28,076 nucleotides of DNA from an uncultured Clostridia bacterium (GTDB lineage Bacteria; Bacillota; Clostridia; UBA1381), in contig CAJOPD010000078.1 in the NCBI GenBank assembly GCA_905236685.1, positions 1 to 28,076 of the forward strand. Direction: 5' to 3'. A model generated the notes under the pieces. The model made no database searches. It had not been told where the DNA came from and worked only from the letters and a program-made list of their open reading frames with translations. This document shows, in pieces, positions 15,772-24,606 of this stretch. Position numbers and translations under genes: made by a program. Within the stretch, counting starts at the first letter, position 1; each line of letters starts with the position of its first letter.

Positions 15772-16797
15772 TTATTGCTTTGTGCTGTTTCTCCTAAGCT
15801 GCCCGCAAGATGCGTTTATGTCCCTGCCAAGCTCGCGCCGCACAGTTGCGTTAATTCCGTTTTTTAAAAGTCTTTCGCAAAATTTGCGTATATTTTCTTT
15901 ATCACCGCTTACATATTCGCGCTCTTTTATACTGTTGACAGGAATAATGTTCACATGGCACAGCATTCCCGAAAGCAGCCGTGAAAGCTCATCGGCATTT
16001 TCCGCCGTATCATTTACGCCGCTTATAAGCGCATACTCAAAGCTTATACGCCTTTTTGTTCTTTTAAGATACTCTTTACAGGCTTTGATAAGCTCCTCTA
16101 TTTTGTACTTATGATTTATCGGCATAATACTGTCACGAATACTGTCATCAGGCGCGTGCAGCGATATTGAAAGCGTTATCGGCAGGTTTTGTTCTGCCAG
16201 TTCGTATATTTTCGGCACAACGCCGCAGGTGGAAAGCGAAATGTGCCGATAGCCTATATTAAGCCCGTTGGGATTGTTCGCATTATGTAAAAACTTTATA
16301 ACATTACTGAAATTGTCAAGCGGCTCGCCTATCCCCATTATAACTATATTGCTTATCCGCTCACCCAAGTCTTTTTCAGCAAAAATTATCTGATTTAAAA
16401 TTTCTCCGCTTGTCAAATTCCGCACCCGTCCGCCTATGGTCGATGCACAAAATCTGCACCCCATACGGCAGCCGATCTGCGAGGAAACGCAGATTGTAAC
16501 ACCGTGCTTATAGTACATAACAACACTTTCTATGCAGTTTCCGTCCTCCAAGCAAAAGAGGTATTTAGTGGTTTTGTCAATTTTTGATACAAGCTTTTTT
16601 TCAATTTCAAGCCTTGAAATATGTGCAGATTTTTCTAATTTTTCGCGCAGTTCCTTTGAAATGTCGGTCATTTCATCAAAGCTTACTACGCCCTTGGAAA
16701 GCCAGGAAAAAATCTGTTTTGCGCGGAATTTTGCCTCGCCCAAGCCGGTCAGAAAATCGCAAAGCTCGCCATATTCAAGGTCCTTTAAATCTATCAT
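15772..16797 (-). CDS. rlmN: 23S rRNA (A2503-C2)/tRNA (A37-C2)-methyltransferase, radical SAM
   Basis: Radical-SAM enzyme that methylates C2 of A2503 in 23S rRNA, and A37 in some tRNAs, tuning the peptidyl transferase exit region. The 341-residue protein has the 4Fe-4S/SAM motif CRMGCRFC (C110, C114, C117), the following ASTIGG segment, the GIGEPLDN motif, SLSTCGVVP, and the C-terminal acceptor cysteine C331 in INASCGQLR. These features fit RlmN; Cfr resistance paralogues share the fold, but this gene sits in the conserved housekeeping position after rsmB. The stop of rsmB directly abuts the ATG. Confidence 0.96.
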   Translation of the reverse strand: MIDLKDLEYGELCDFLTGLGEAKFRAKQIFSWLSKGVVSFDEMTDISKELREKLEKSAHISRLEIEKKLVSKIDKTTKYLFCLEDGNCIESVVMYYKHGVTICVSSQIGCRMGCRFCASTIGGRVRNLTSGEILNQIIFAEKDLGERISNIVIMGIGEPLDNFSNVIKFLHNANNPNGLNIGYRHISLSTCGVVPKIYELAEQNLPITLSISLHAPDDSIRDSIMPINHKYKIEELIKACKEYLKRTKRRISFEYALISGVNDTAENADELSRLLSGMLCHVNIIPVNSIKEREYVSGDKENIRKFCERLLKNGINATVRRELGRDINASCGQLRRNSTKQ

Positions 16798-18072
16798 TTA
16801 TCTACACCTTTTCAGTTTTGCCATAAAAAATCCGTCTGTACCCGTAAAATTCGGGTAAAGCGTTATATAACCCTCATTTTCCTGCATTAGCGGCGGGGGA
16901 AGCTCAATTCTTTCAAGCTCAAACCCGCTGTTATGCAAAAGAAATTTTTTAATTATGTCCTCATTTTCCTCTTTATATAAAGTACAGGTGCTGTAAACAA
17001 GTTCGCCGCCGACTTTGAGGTATTTTGACGCGTTTTCGAGAATTTTAAGCTGAATTGCGGGCAAGTTATCTGCATTTTCCTTATTCCACTTTATATCGGG
17101 CTTGCCCGATATTACGCCAATCCCCGAGCAAAGCACATCGGCAAGCACCTTGTCCGCCTTACCGATAAGCGCCTCATTTATACTTGTTGCATCAAAAACC
17201 TCTGCCGAAATAATAGTTGCGCCCATTCTTTCGGCATTCTTTTTTATAAGCTCCGCCTTATGCGGATATATATCAAAGGCATAGATTTTGCCCTTGTTTT
17301 CCATAAGCTCAGCCATCTGCGTTGTTTTACCGCCCGGGGCGGCGCACGCATCTACGCATATTTCATACGGCATTGGGGCAAGCGCCAAAACAGGCATCAT
17401 TGCGGCTATATCCTGAACGGTAAATTTACCCTCCCGATACTCCTTTGAATTTGCCACATCAAGCCCTTTTACATAAGCGGCATATTGATATAAAGGCGAA
17501 ATTTCCGCATTTTTTATCGGCAAATCTTTACCTTTAAGCGTGTTTATCCTTATCGTTGTTTTAGGCTCACTATTCAGGCTTTTTAAAAGCTCCTCGCAAA
17601 AATCAAGCCGCAAAAGTCTTTTCACCATATCCTCCGAAAAGGAGTATTTTAGCGAAAGATATTTTATTCTGTCCTCGGGAAATTCAAGCGTATCCTTGGT
17701 TTTTGCGGCGTTTCTCAATACCGCATTTACAAAAGCTTTCGAGCGGTGAGCATATTTTTCCGCAAGCTTTACGCTTTCATTTACCGCGGCGCTTTGGGGC
17801 ACTTTTTCAAGGTAGTAAATCTGGAAAATGCCCATTCTCAAAATGGTAAGCACATATTTTGACAGTTTTTTAAGCTTAATGTCGGAATTTTTCTCAATTA
17901 TATAATCAAGCGTAAGCTTGTAGCGTACTGTTCCGTACACGAGCTGTGCTATAAAGTTCTTATCGGTGCTTGAAATCTCGCCTTGAAGCACCTTCTTGAC
18001 AGCCATATTTGAGTATGTGCCGTTATAAAATACATCATAAAGCGCCAAAAGCGCTTTTTCCCTTGCTGTCAT
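16798..18072 (-). CDS. rsmB: 16S rRNA (C967-C5)-methyltransferase
   Basis: SAM-dependent enzyme that makes m5C967 in 16S rRNA. The 424-residue protein has an N-terminal NusB-like RNA-binding domain (about 1-125) and a C-terminal Rossmann methyltransferase: SAM motif VDACAAPGGKTTQMAEL (about 240-256), FDIYPHK, motif IV ADVLCSGIGV with C315, and the motif VI nucleophile C363 in YSTCTL. In motif IV the residue before C315 is leucine where most m5C methyltransferases have proline; both cysteines are kept, so activity is still expected. It is 6 bases after the metallopeptidase gene and directly joined to rlmN. Confidence 0.95.
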   Translation of the reverse strand: MTAREKALLALYDVFYNGTYSNMAVKKVLQGEISSTDKNFIAQLVYGTVRYKLTLDYIIEKNSDIKLKKLSKYVLTILRMGIFQIYYLEKVPQSAAVNESVKLAEKYAHRSKAFVNAVLRNAAKTKDTLEFPEDRIKYLSLKYSFSEDMVKRLLRLDFCEELLKSLNSEPKTTIRINTLKGKDLPIKNAEISPLYQYAAYVKGLDVANSKEYREGKFTVQDIAAMMPVLALAPMPYEICVDACAAPGGKTTQMAELMENKGKIYAFDIYPHKAELIKKNAERMGATIISAEVFDATSINEALIGKADKVLADVLCSGIGVISGKPDIKWNKENADNLPAIQLKILENASKYLKVGGELVYSTCTLYKEENEDIIKKFLLHNSGFELERIELPPPLMQENEGYITLYPNFTGTDGFFMAKLKRCR

Positions 18073-18078
18073 CGTTTT

Positions 18079-18765
18079 TTAGTCTCTGCGCCGCGAATTG
18101 TTGATAAGCACGAGCCGCAAAAGCTGCAAAGCAGAAGCCAAAACTGCCGCAACATAGGTCATAGCAGCAGCCGTCAGCACTTTTTTTGCGCCTTTTAGTT
18201 CCTCCTCATCAAGCATTGCTGATGAATTCAGTATTTTTATAGCTCTGCGGCTTGCGTCAAATTCAACGGGAAGTGTTACTATCTGGAAAATCAGCGCTGC
18301 CGAAAATAGTATAATGCCGATATTTGCAAGGTCGGCAAACTGCAATATAAGACCTATTATAAACAGCGGCATAGCAAGAGTTGAACACAAATTTACCGCC
18401 GGAACCATAGAATTGCGTATTTTTATCGGAGCATATCCTTCCGCGTGCTGAACGGCGTGTCCCGCCTCGTGCGCCGCAACGCCTATCGCTGCTACCGAAT
18501 CATTATTGTAAGTGGACTCGGAAAGGCGTATTACATTCGCTGAAGGGTCAAAATGGTCGGTCAAATCCCCTGAGATATTTCCTATCTGTATATCATATAA
18601 ACCGTTTTCGTCAAGAATTTTCCGTGCCGCGTCCTTTCCTGTATAATGCCTTGACGACTGCACCTTTGAATACTTATTAAACGCCCTCTGAACTCCCATT
18701 GACGCAAATGACGCAAGCAAAAATCCTATTATAACCAAAAAGTATGTTGAGTCAAAAAAATACAT
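18079..18765 (-). CDS. YugP-family membrane zinc metallopeptidase
   Basis: A 228-residue integral membrane protein of the neutral zinc metallopeptidase family typified by B. subtilis YugP. One N-terminal hydrophobic helix (about 7-24) is followed by a soluble segment with ARKILDENGL and the zinc motif HEAGH (99-103) in AAHEAGHAVQHAEGYAP. Two or three hydrophobic helices follow (about 128-165 and 198-220), and the LPVEFDASRRA block near 165-175 may give the third metal ligand. Substrates of the family are not established. It lies 9 bases after fmt and 6 before rsmB, a position often seen in Clostridia but not in B. subtilis, so its link to protein maturation genes is positional only. Confidence 0.9.
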   Translation of the reverse strand: MYFFDSTYFLVIIGFLLASFASMGVQRAFNKYSKVQSSRHYTGKDAARKILDENGLYDIQIGNISGDLTDHFDPSANVIRLSESTYNNDSVAAIGVAAHEAGHAVQHAEGYAPIKIRNSMVPAVNLCSTLAMPLFIIGLILQFADLANIGIILFSAALIFQIVTLPVEFDASRRAIKILNSSAMLDEEELKGAKKVLTAAAMTYVAAVLASALQLLRLVLINNSRRRD

Positions 18766-18774
18766 TTTATCACC

Positions 18775-19698
18775 TTACCTTAATACAGTACCGAATTCTA
18801 TGCTATTTCCTCTTAAATAGTCCTCTGCAAGCATTCGTTTTTTACCTGCAAATTGAAGTTCCTTTATATAAATCGAGCCATCGGGCGTTTTTACCTGCAA
18901 GCCTTTGCCTTTTGTCAATCCGACAATTTCACCGTTTTCGCCCTTACACGCCCCGCCTTTTACGGCGGAAATCACCTTTACCTGCTCGTCTTTATAAAAT
19001 GCATACGCCATAGGCCAGCTATTCATTCCGCAGATGAGCTTGGAAATCTTTTCCGTCGGCTCGGACCAGTCGATATGCGCCATTTCCTTTGTAATCATAG
19101 GCGCATAGCTTTCCTCGCCCTTGGGCTGTTTTACAGGTGTTATATTTTCTATATTCTTTATTGTTTTGGTGAGCAGCTCCCCGCCTAATTCGGCAATTCG
19201 GCAGAAAAGCTCCTCGGAGGTTTCATATTCGCCGATTTCTATCTTTTCACAAAGAAGCATATCGCCCGTATCAAGACCTTCGTCCATAAGCATTGTGGTA
19301 ACGCCCGTTTCCCTTTCGCCGTTTATAACAGCCCACTGTATCGGCGCCGCTCCGCGAAGCTTGGGAAGCAGAGACGCGTGCATATTTATACAGCCCAGTT
19401 TTGCAAAATCAAGCACATATTTGGGAAGTATTTTGCCATATGCAACGACCGCTATGATATCCGGCTTTAAATCCTCCAAAACAGGCATAAGCTCGCCTGA
19501 TTTTATCTTTTCGGGCTGAAAAACAGGGATATTTGCCTTCTCTGCCGCCAGCTTTACATCGGTCGGCATAAGTTTATGTCCTCTGCCCTTCGGTCTGTCG
19601 GGCTGGGATACCGCTCCTACAACATTTAAGCCGTTTTCAAGCATTATTTCAAGGCATTTTGCCGCTATGTCGGGAGTGCCCATAAAAAGAATTCTCAT
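18775..19698 (-). CDS. fmt: Methionyl-tRNA formyltransferase
   Basis: Formylates initiator Met-tRNA using 10-formyl-THF, allowing bacterial translation initiation. The 307-residue protein has the catalytic formyltransferase domain (about 1-190) with N105, H107 and D143 in INMHASLLPKLRG and GLDTGD, and the SQPDRPKGRG loop, followed by a C-terminal tRNA-binding OB domain (about 205-300). AGGAG lies 6 bases before the ATG. It follows def by 9 bases; def and fmt are a classical pair because formyl groups added here are removed by Def. Confidence 0.98.
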   Translation of the reverse strand: MRILFMGTPDIAAKCLEIMLENGLNVVGAVSQPDRPKGRGHKLMPTDVKLAAEKANIPVFQPEKIKSGELMPVLEDLKPDIIAVVAYGKILPKYVLDFAKLGCINMHASLLPKLRGAAPIQWAVINGERETGVTTMLMDEGLDTGDMLLCEKIEIGEYETSEELFCRIAELGGELLTKTIKNIENITPVKQPKGEESYAPMITKEMAHIDWSEPTEKISKLICGMNSWPMAYAFYKDEQVKVISAVKGGACKGENGEIVGLTKGKGLQVKTPDGSIYIKELQFAGKKRMLAEDYLRGNSIEFGTVLR

Positions 19699-19707
19699 AT
19701 AAATCTC

Positions 19708-20154
19708 CTACTGCTTTTCAATTATCTTATCATCAAAAAGCTCCCCGTTTAAGTGGTCAATCTCGTGGCAAAGCGCAACTGCCAAGAGGTCTTCGCCTTC
19801 CTGGATTATACTCTTTCCTTTTCTGTCAAACGCCGAAACCTTAACCTTTTTCGGTCTTTTGACATCGCCCCACACATCAGGAACACTCAAACAGCCCTCC
19901 TGACCTGTCTGCTCGCCTTCTCTTTCGGTTATTACGGGGTTTACAAGTTCAATTCTGCCTTCGCCGATATCTATGACAAGGCAGCGCTTTAATACTCCAA
20001 CCTGGACAGCGGCAAGACCTACTCCGTCCGCGTTCTTCATTGTGTCATACATATCGTCTAAAAGCTGGGCAAGTTTTTCGTCAAAAATCTTGACTTCCTT
20101 ACTCTTTTTGTAAAGAATATCATCGCCCTTTTTTCTGATTGTTCTAAGTGCCAT
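19708..20154 (-). CDS. def: Peptide deformylase
   Basis: Removes the formyl group from nascent N-terminal methionine at the ribosome exit. The 148-residue metalloenzyme shows motif I GVGLAAVQVG (44-53), motif II EGCLSV with metal ligand C88, and motif III HEIDHL with H130, E131 and H134. The short length and the lack of a motif-I insertion suggest the compact type 1 class. The ATG is 4 bases after the priA stop, with GGGGTG overlapping the end of priA as ribosome binding site. Confidence 0.98.
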   Translation of the reverse strand: MALRTIRKKGDDILYKKSKEVKIFDEKLAQLLDDMYDTMKNADGVGLAAVQVGVLKRCLVIDIGEGRIELVNPVITEREGEQTGQEGCLSVPDVWGDVKRPKKVKVSAFDRKGKSIIQEGEDLLAVALCHEIDHLNGELFDDKIIEKQ

Positions 20155-20158
20155 TTCC

Positions 20159-22585
20159 TCACCCCATCGGATTTTTATCGATTACCACCGAAACATTTTC
20201 ATAGGCGGTATTTTTTCCGCAGTCGGTCTGCGCTTTTGCCAAAATACCCGTAATTCCGTCAGCATTTTCACATTTTATTATAATTCTGAATATATATTTG
20301 TTCTTAATCTTTGAAATATACGCAGGGATAGGTCCCAATATTTGTGTTTTTTGCCCGAGCTTATCAATTTCGGCAATATTTTTTGCGAAAAACTTTGCGC
20401 ATCTTGCCGTCTGACCTTCATTTCTTCCGCTGAAATTTACCGAAACTATTTCCGAAAACGGCGGATACCACATTGCTTTTCGTACTTCGATTTCCTGTCG
20501 GTAAAATTTTTCGTAATTATGGCTTTTCACAAGTTTTATTGCGGAATTTTCGGGGCTGTAAGTCTGTATTATGCTTCTGCCCTCTGTATCTGCTCTGCCT
20601 GCCCTGCCCGTAACCTGTTCCAAAAGCGAAAAGGTGCGTTCCTTTGCCCGAAAATCGTCAATATTGAGCATTGTATCGGCGGAAATTACGCCGACCAGCG
20701 TCACATTCGGGAAATCAAGCCCCTTTGCAACCATTTGCGTTCCTATCAGTATATCTATTTTTTCATCGGCAAACTTTTTTAAAATTTCCTCGTGCGACCT
20801 TTTTTTGCCCGTTGTGTCCATATCCATTCTTATTGTTGTGGAGTTCGGGAAAATACGGTGTATTTCCTCCTCCACCTTCTGCGTACCTCCGCCGAAATAC
20901 CTGATGTATTTACTGTTACATTCGGGACAGGTCTTATAATTGGACACGGTATAACCGCAGTAATGGCATTTCAGCGTATCGCTGAATTTATGATATGTAA
21001 GAGAAATACTGCAATTGGGACACTCGGCAACATATCCGCAGTTTCTGCAAGATACAAAGGTGGAGTATCCGCGTCTGTTTAAAAACAGTATTGTCTGCTT
21101 TTTATTTTTAAGGTTTTCCGAAACAGCCGCTTTCAGCCTTTCGCTTATAACCGACCTGTTGCCGCTTTTAAGCTCGTCGCGCATATCGACTATTTCAACT
21201 TCGGGCATTTTGTTATTATTAAACCTATGCTCCATTTTAAGAAGCCGCATATCACCCTTTAATGCCCTGTAATAATCGGTAACAAGCGGCGTTGCAGATG
21301 CTGAAAGCAACAATGCACTATGCTGTTTTGCGCGGAATTCGGCAACATCAAAGGTGTCATACCTCGGCGACATTTCCGATTTATAACTGTGCTCGTGCTC
21401 CTCGTCAATGATTATCGCGCCTATATTTTTAAGGGGCGCAAAAACCGCCGAGCGTGCACCGACAACTATATTTGCGTCACCGCTGTTTATTTTTTTCCAT
21501 TGGTCAAACCGCTCCCCGAGCGAAAGTCCGCTGTGGATTATTGCAACATCTGCGCCGAAACGCGATTTAAACCGAGAAACCGTCTGCGGCGTTAAAGAAA
21601 TTTCAGGCACAAGCATAATCGCCTGTCTTCCGCGTTTTCGTACCTCGGCGATTATCTGCATATACACCTCTGTTTTTCCGCTTCCCGTGACGCCGTGCAA
21701 CAGACAGCTCTCAAAAGCGGTTTTATCCACTGCTTCAATCAGCGGTTTTAAGACTTCTTTTTGCTCCTCGGTAAGCATTTTCGGCTCATCTTGCCCGTTA
21801 AAATCGTCAGGCAGTTCACGGAGCACCGTGAACTCAAAGGTTTTTATATAGCCCTTCTTTTCAAGAGTTCGCAGCGCGCTGTATGAGCCTTCCGAAAAAT
21901 GTACCAAATCCGAAAGGGACAGCCTTTTGCACTCAGAAAGAATATCCAGCATTTTTGCCTGAACAAGCGCATTTCCCTTTTCAAGGAGTTTTAAGGTGTC
22001 GGCTGTTTCCTCCGGCTCTATTGCAATCTCTGCGACACGCACAATTTTATCGGTTACCGACCTATGCTCCTTAAAAACCGTCTTAATATTACCGTTTTTA
22101 CGGAGAAGGGACAGACTTCCTGAAATATTTGGCTCAAAACAGCCCATAAGCCTGTTTATTTCCATAGCGCCGCCGTTTTGGGCAAGGATTTCTGCGATTT
22201 GTTTTGCCGTACTCCCCTTTACATCGGGATTTTCAAGCACTATCCATTCCTCGCGGTTTACCGTTGCGCCGCTCGGTACAATGGTACGCACAGCGTCAAG
22301 ATAGCTTACCAGATACTTATTGCGCATCCAATTAACCAGCTCGGTCTGCCTTTCGTCAAACAGGATTTCCTGCCTTGCAAGATTACTGATTTTTTTTAAA
22401 TTAGTAGCTCTTGATTTTTCCTTTAAGAAAAAAACATACGCCTCACGCGGCTTATTTCCCCTGCCGAAAGGTACTGTAACACAAGAGCCTACAACTATTT
22501 TGCCGCACAACTCCTCAGGGATTTCATAGTCGTAGAGCTTGTCGACTTTTTTTGATTTATAGTTTACAATAACCTCTGCAACCAT
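20159..22585 (-). CDS. priA: Primosomal protein N' (replication restart helicase)
   Basis: Superfamily 2 3'-to-5' helicase that recognises stalled forks and reloads the replisome. The 808-residue protein has an N-terminal 3'-DNA-binding domain (about 1-100), a winged-helix region, Walker A GVTGSGKTE (298-306), DEEH box (394-397), motif SASATP, and a zinc region with eight cysteines (513, 516, 522, 525, 540, 543, 553, 556) binding two zincs. Later helicase motifs include IGTQMVAKGLDFP and QVTGRAGR. All catalytic elements are present. It starts 15 bases after rpoZ; B. subtilis has coaBC between them, absent here. Confidence 0.97.
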   Translation of the reverse strand: MVAEVIVNYKSKKVDKLYDYEIPEELCGKIVVGSCVTVPFGRGNKPREAYVFFLKEKSRATNLKKISNLARQEILFDERQTELVNWMRNKYLVSYLDAVRTIVPSGATVNREEWIVLENPDVKGSTAKQIAEILAQNGGAMEINRLMGCFEPNISGSLSLLRKNGNIKTVFKEHRSVTDKIVRVAEIAIEPEETADTLKLLEKGNALVQAKMLDILSECKRLSLSDLVHFSEGSYSALRTLEKKGYIKTFEFTVLRELPDDFNGQDEPKMLTEEQKEVLKPLIEAVDKTAFESCLLHGVTGSGKTEVYMQIIAEVRKRGRQAIMLVPEISLTPQTVSRFKSRFGADVAIIHSGLSLGERFDQWKKINSGDANIVVGARSAVFAPLKNIGAIIIDEEHEHSYKSEMSPRYDTFDVAEFRAKQHSALLLSASATPLVTDYYRALKGDMRLLKMEHRFNNNKMPEVEIVDMRDELKSGNRSVISERLKAAVSENLKNKKQTILFLNRRGYSTFVSCRNCGYVAECPNCSISLTYHKFSDTLKCHYCGYTVSNYKTCPECNSKYIRYFGGGTQKVEEEIHRIFPNSTTIRMDMDTTGKKRSHEEILKKFADEKIDILIGTQMVAKGLDFPNVTLVGVISADTMLNIDDFRAKERTFSLLEQVTGRAGRADTEGRSIIQTYSPENSAIKLVKSHNYEKFYRQEIEVRKAMWYPPFSEIVSVNFSGRNEGQTARCAKFFAKNIAEIDKLGQKTQILGPIPAYISKIKNKYIFRIIIKCENADGITGILAKAQTDCGKNTAYENVSVVIDKNPMG

Positions 22586-22600
22586 AAACTCCCGCCTTTA

Positions 22601-22822
22601 TCAGTTCTTGGATTTATAACTCACCTTGCCTGCCGAAATTTCCATAATTGCCTGCGTTACAGGATTATCGGAGTCGCATTGTACCATACACTCATTAAGC
22701 ATACTGTTTTCATCTTTTTTGCCGAGCATTCTCGCTCTTTTTGCCGCAACGGTTACCAAAACATATCGGCAGCCGTCCTCAATGCATTTTTCAAGTGTAC
22801 TTATACCGGGTTTAATCATCAT
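22601..22822 (-). CDS. rpoZ: RNA polymerase omega subunit
   Basis: Small RNA polymerase subunit that stabilises beta-prime. The 73-residue protein has the omega core: KCIEDGCRYVLVTVAAKRARML (about 12-33), which matches the conserved 'R-Y-x-L-V-x-x-A-A-K-R-A-R' helix region, followed by a short acidic linker and NPVTQAIMEISAGKVSY. Two consecutive ATG codons begin the gene; GGAG is 9 bases before the first. The position directly after gmk is the usual one in bacteria, and this supports the call for such a short protein. Confidence 0.93.
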   Translation of the reverse strand: MMIKPGISTLEKCIEDGCRYVLVTVAAKRARMLGKKDENSMLNECMVQCDSDNPVTQAIMEISAGKVSYKSKN

Positions 22823-22836
22823 AAAAAATCGCTCCT

Positions 22837-23430
22837 TTATATCTCTTTTAACAGTCTTTCTATAAGTTCTTGTCTTTCATTTGTTGCCTTTATAATTTCA
22901 AGCGTATCTTTGACGCAAGTTTCAAGGTCATCATTTACAAGCACATAATTATATTTGGGGCATTGTGAAAACTCCCACTTTGCCGTGTTTATCCGCTTTT
23001 CAATCTCCTCGGCACTTTCTCTGCCCCGTTTTGAAAGGCGGCTTTTTAACTCTTTAATTGATGGCGGAACTATGAAAATCATAACTGCCTCAGGCATTTT
23101 TTCCTTAACCTTTAACGCGCCCTGCGCCTCGATTTCCAAGATTACATTTTTGCCTTCGTCAAGCATTTTTTCCACCTGCCGCTTTGGCGTTCCGTAATAA
23201 TTTCCGCTATACTTTGCATATTCAAGCATCATACCTTGATTTATCATATCCGAAAATTCTTCTTTCGTGATATAAAAGTATGTAACGCCCTCCTCCTCGC
23301 CGACACGCTTGTCCCGCGTTGTTGCCGATACGGAAAGATATATGTTATCGTGCCTTGCAAGTTCCTTGCATACGGTGCCCTTGCCCGTTCCCGAAGGTCC
23401 AGATATGATGAAAAGCGAGCCCTTAGTCAT
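22837..23430 (-). CDS. gmk: Guanylate kinase
   Basis: Phosphorylates GMP and dGMP to the diphosphates, feeding GTP, dGTP and (p)ppGpp pools. The 197-residue protein has the P-loop SGPSGTGKGT (10-19), the GMP-binding segment SVSATTRDKRVGEEEGVTYF, the NYYGTPK motif, the ILEIEAQGALKVK block and the lid LKSRLSKRGRES. Length and motifs are standard. The ATG overlaps the end of remA by 8 bases (ATGACTAA), indicating translational coupling; rpoZ follows after 14 bases. Confidence 0.98.
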   Translation of the reverse strand: MTKGSLFIISGPSGTGKGTVCKELARHDNIYLSVSATTRDKRVGEEEGVTYFYITKEEFSDMINQGMMLEYAKYSGNYYGTPKRQVEKMLDEGKNVILEIEAQGALKVKEKMPEAVMIFIVPPSIKELKSRLSKRGRESAEEIEKRINTAKWEFSQCPKYNYVLVNDDLETCVKDTLEIIKATNERQELIERLLKEI

Positions 23431-23674
23431 CGTCTTCTACCTCCTCTGTAATCCTCGCAGAAAGAGTTTCCGGCTGTAACGCAGACAGTATTATATGGTC
23501 TGAATCTGTAATGATTACAGCCCTTGTGCGCCGTCCAAATGTGGCATTTATAAGCTTGCTTCTTTCCTCGGCGTCCTTTATTATTCTTTTTACCGGTGCG
23601 GATTCGGGACTTATTACGCTTACTATTCTTGACGATATTACAATATTTCCGAACCCGATATTTATATATTTCAT
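23423..23674 (-). CDS. remA: RemA-family DNA-binding regulator (DUF370)
   Basis: An 83-residue protein of the RemA/YlzA family. In B. subtilis RemA binds DNA as an oligomeric ring and activates biofilm-matrix and osmoprotection genes. The sequence matches the family: INIGFGNIVISSRIVSVISPESAPVKRII near the N terminus, then NATFGRRTRAVIITDSDHIILSALQPETL, with an acidic tail. It is 22 bases after yicC and overlaps gmk by 8 bases, the same order as in B. subtilis. The family is widespread in Firmicutes that make no known matrix operon, so the targets in this organism are unknown. Confidence 0.92.
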   Translation of the reverse strand: MKYINIGFGNIVISSRIVSVISPESAPVKRIIKDAEERSKLINATFGRRTRAVIITDSDHIILSALQPETLSARITEEVEDDD

Positions 23675-23696
23675 CTCTACACGCCCTTATAGGTTT

Positions 23697-24575
23697 TTAT
23701 TCGATATTCTGTATCTGCTCTCTAAGCTTTTCCGTTTCGGCTTTAAGCTCGACAACCGTTTTTGCAATTTCCAAATCTACTGCCTTTGAGCCTGTTGTGT
23801 TTATTTCACGGTTTATTTCCTGAATTAAAAAGTCCAGCTTTCTGCCCGCAGGCTCGGGCGCCTCAATTATCTTGAAAAACTCTTCAAAATGGCTGTTTAA
23901 CCGTACCAGCTCCTCATTTACCGCAACCTTATCCGCAAATACCGCAACCTCGGTCAAAACTCTTGCCTCATCAACATCTCTGTCTTCCAAAAGCTCTTTG
24001 ATTTTTTCATAAAGCCTGTTTCTGTATTCTCTGACAGTTTCGGGCGAGCGCTCCTCTATCTTTTTCGCAAGAGTGCGCATATACAAAACTCTGTCCTTCA
24101 AATCCTTCTCTATCCGCGCGCCCTCGCGCTCACGCATCGCAACAAAGCTTTCAAGCGTAGGTACAAGCACCTTTTTAAGCGTTTCAAAAACGCTCTCCTC
24201 GTCCTCCTCCTTTTGCTTTAAGGAAAATATATCGGGATATTTTGAAAGTCCCACAGCGCTTATATCGTCCTTTAAATCAAGCTCTTGCGAAAGCTCTTTT
24301 AAGGCGTTATAATAGCTTTTTGCAAGCTCCAAATTCACCGTTATATCCTTATCCGCCTCGGAAAAGTTTTCGATTGAAACATAAATATCGATTTTTCCTC
24401 TTTTTATGTATTCACTAACAAGATTTCGGATTTTCTCTTCCAAAAAGCCGTAATGCCTCGGAACTTTGATGTTATAATCGGTATAACGGTGGTTTACCGA
24501 TTTTATTTCACAAAGGATTTTTTTGCCGTCCGCAATTTCTTCTCTCCTGCCGTATCCTGTCATACTTTTTAGCAC
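23697..24575 (-). CDS. yicC: YicC-family endoribonuclease, GTG start
   Basis: A 292-residue protein of the YicC/YloC family; E. coli YicC is an endoribonuclease reported to act on small RNAs. The N terminus has the family signature LKSMTGYGRRE followed by EIKSVNHRYTDYNIKVPR, and the C terminus has RKLDFLIQEINREINTTGSKA, the most conserved block. A middle charged helical section lies between. GTG at 24575 is chosen because it gives MLKSMTGYGR, the usual family start, with AGGTG 6 bases upstream; a GTG three codons earlier lacks a good site. It is the first gene of the long minus-strand operon, with an extended -10 promoter about 30 bases upstream. Confidence 0.93.
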   Translation of the reverse strand: MLKSMTGYGRREEIADGKKILCEIKSVNHRYTDYNIKVPRHYGFLEEKIRNLVSEYIKRGKIDIYVSIENFSEADKDITVNLELAKSYYNALKELSQELDLKDDISAVGLSKYPDIFSLKQKEEDEESVFETLKKVLVPTLESFVAMREREGARIEKDLKDRVLYMRTLAKKIEERSPETVREYRNRLYEKIKELLEDRDVDEARVLTEVAVFADKVAVNEELVRLNSHFEEFFKIIEAPEPAGRKLDFLIQEINREINTTGSKAVDLEIAKTVVELKAETEKLREQIQNIE

Positions 24576-24606
24576 AAAATTCACCTACTTTATCACTATT
24601 CAGGTT

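Noticed and set aside
15772..16797. Cfr-type antibiotic-resistance methyltransferase
   Set aside because: The gene is in the conserved rlmN position between rsmB and prpC and its motifs fit RlmN.
20342..20782. 146-residue Cys-rich plus-strand open frame inside priA
   Set aside because: Antisense to priA; the cysteines come from complementary codons and do not form a zinc pattern of a known family.
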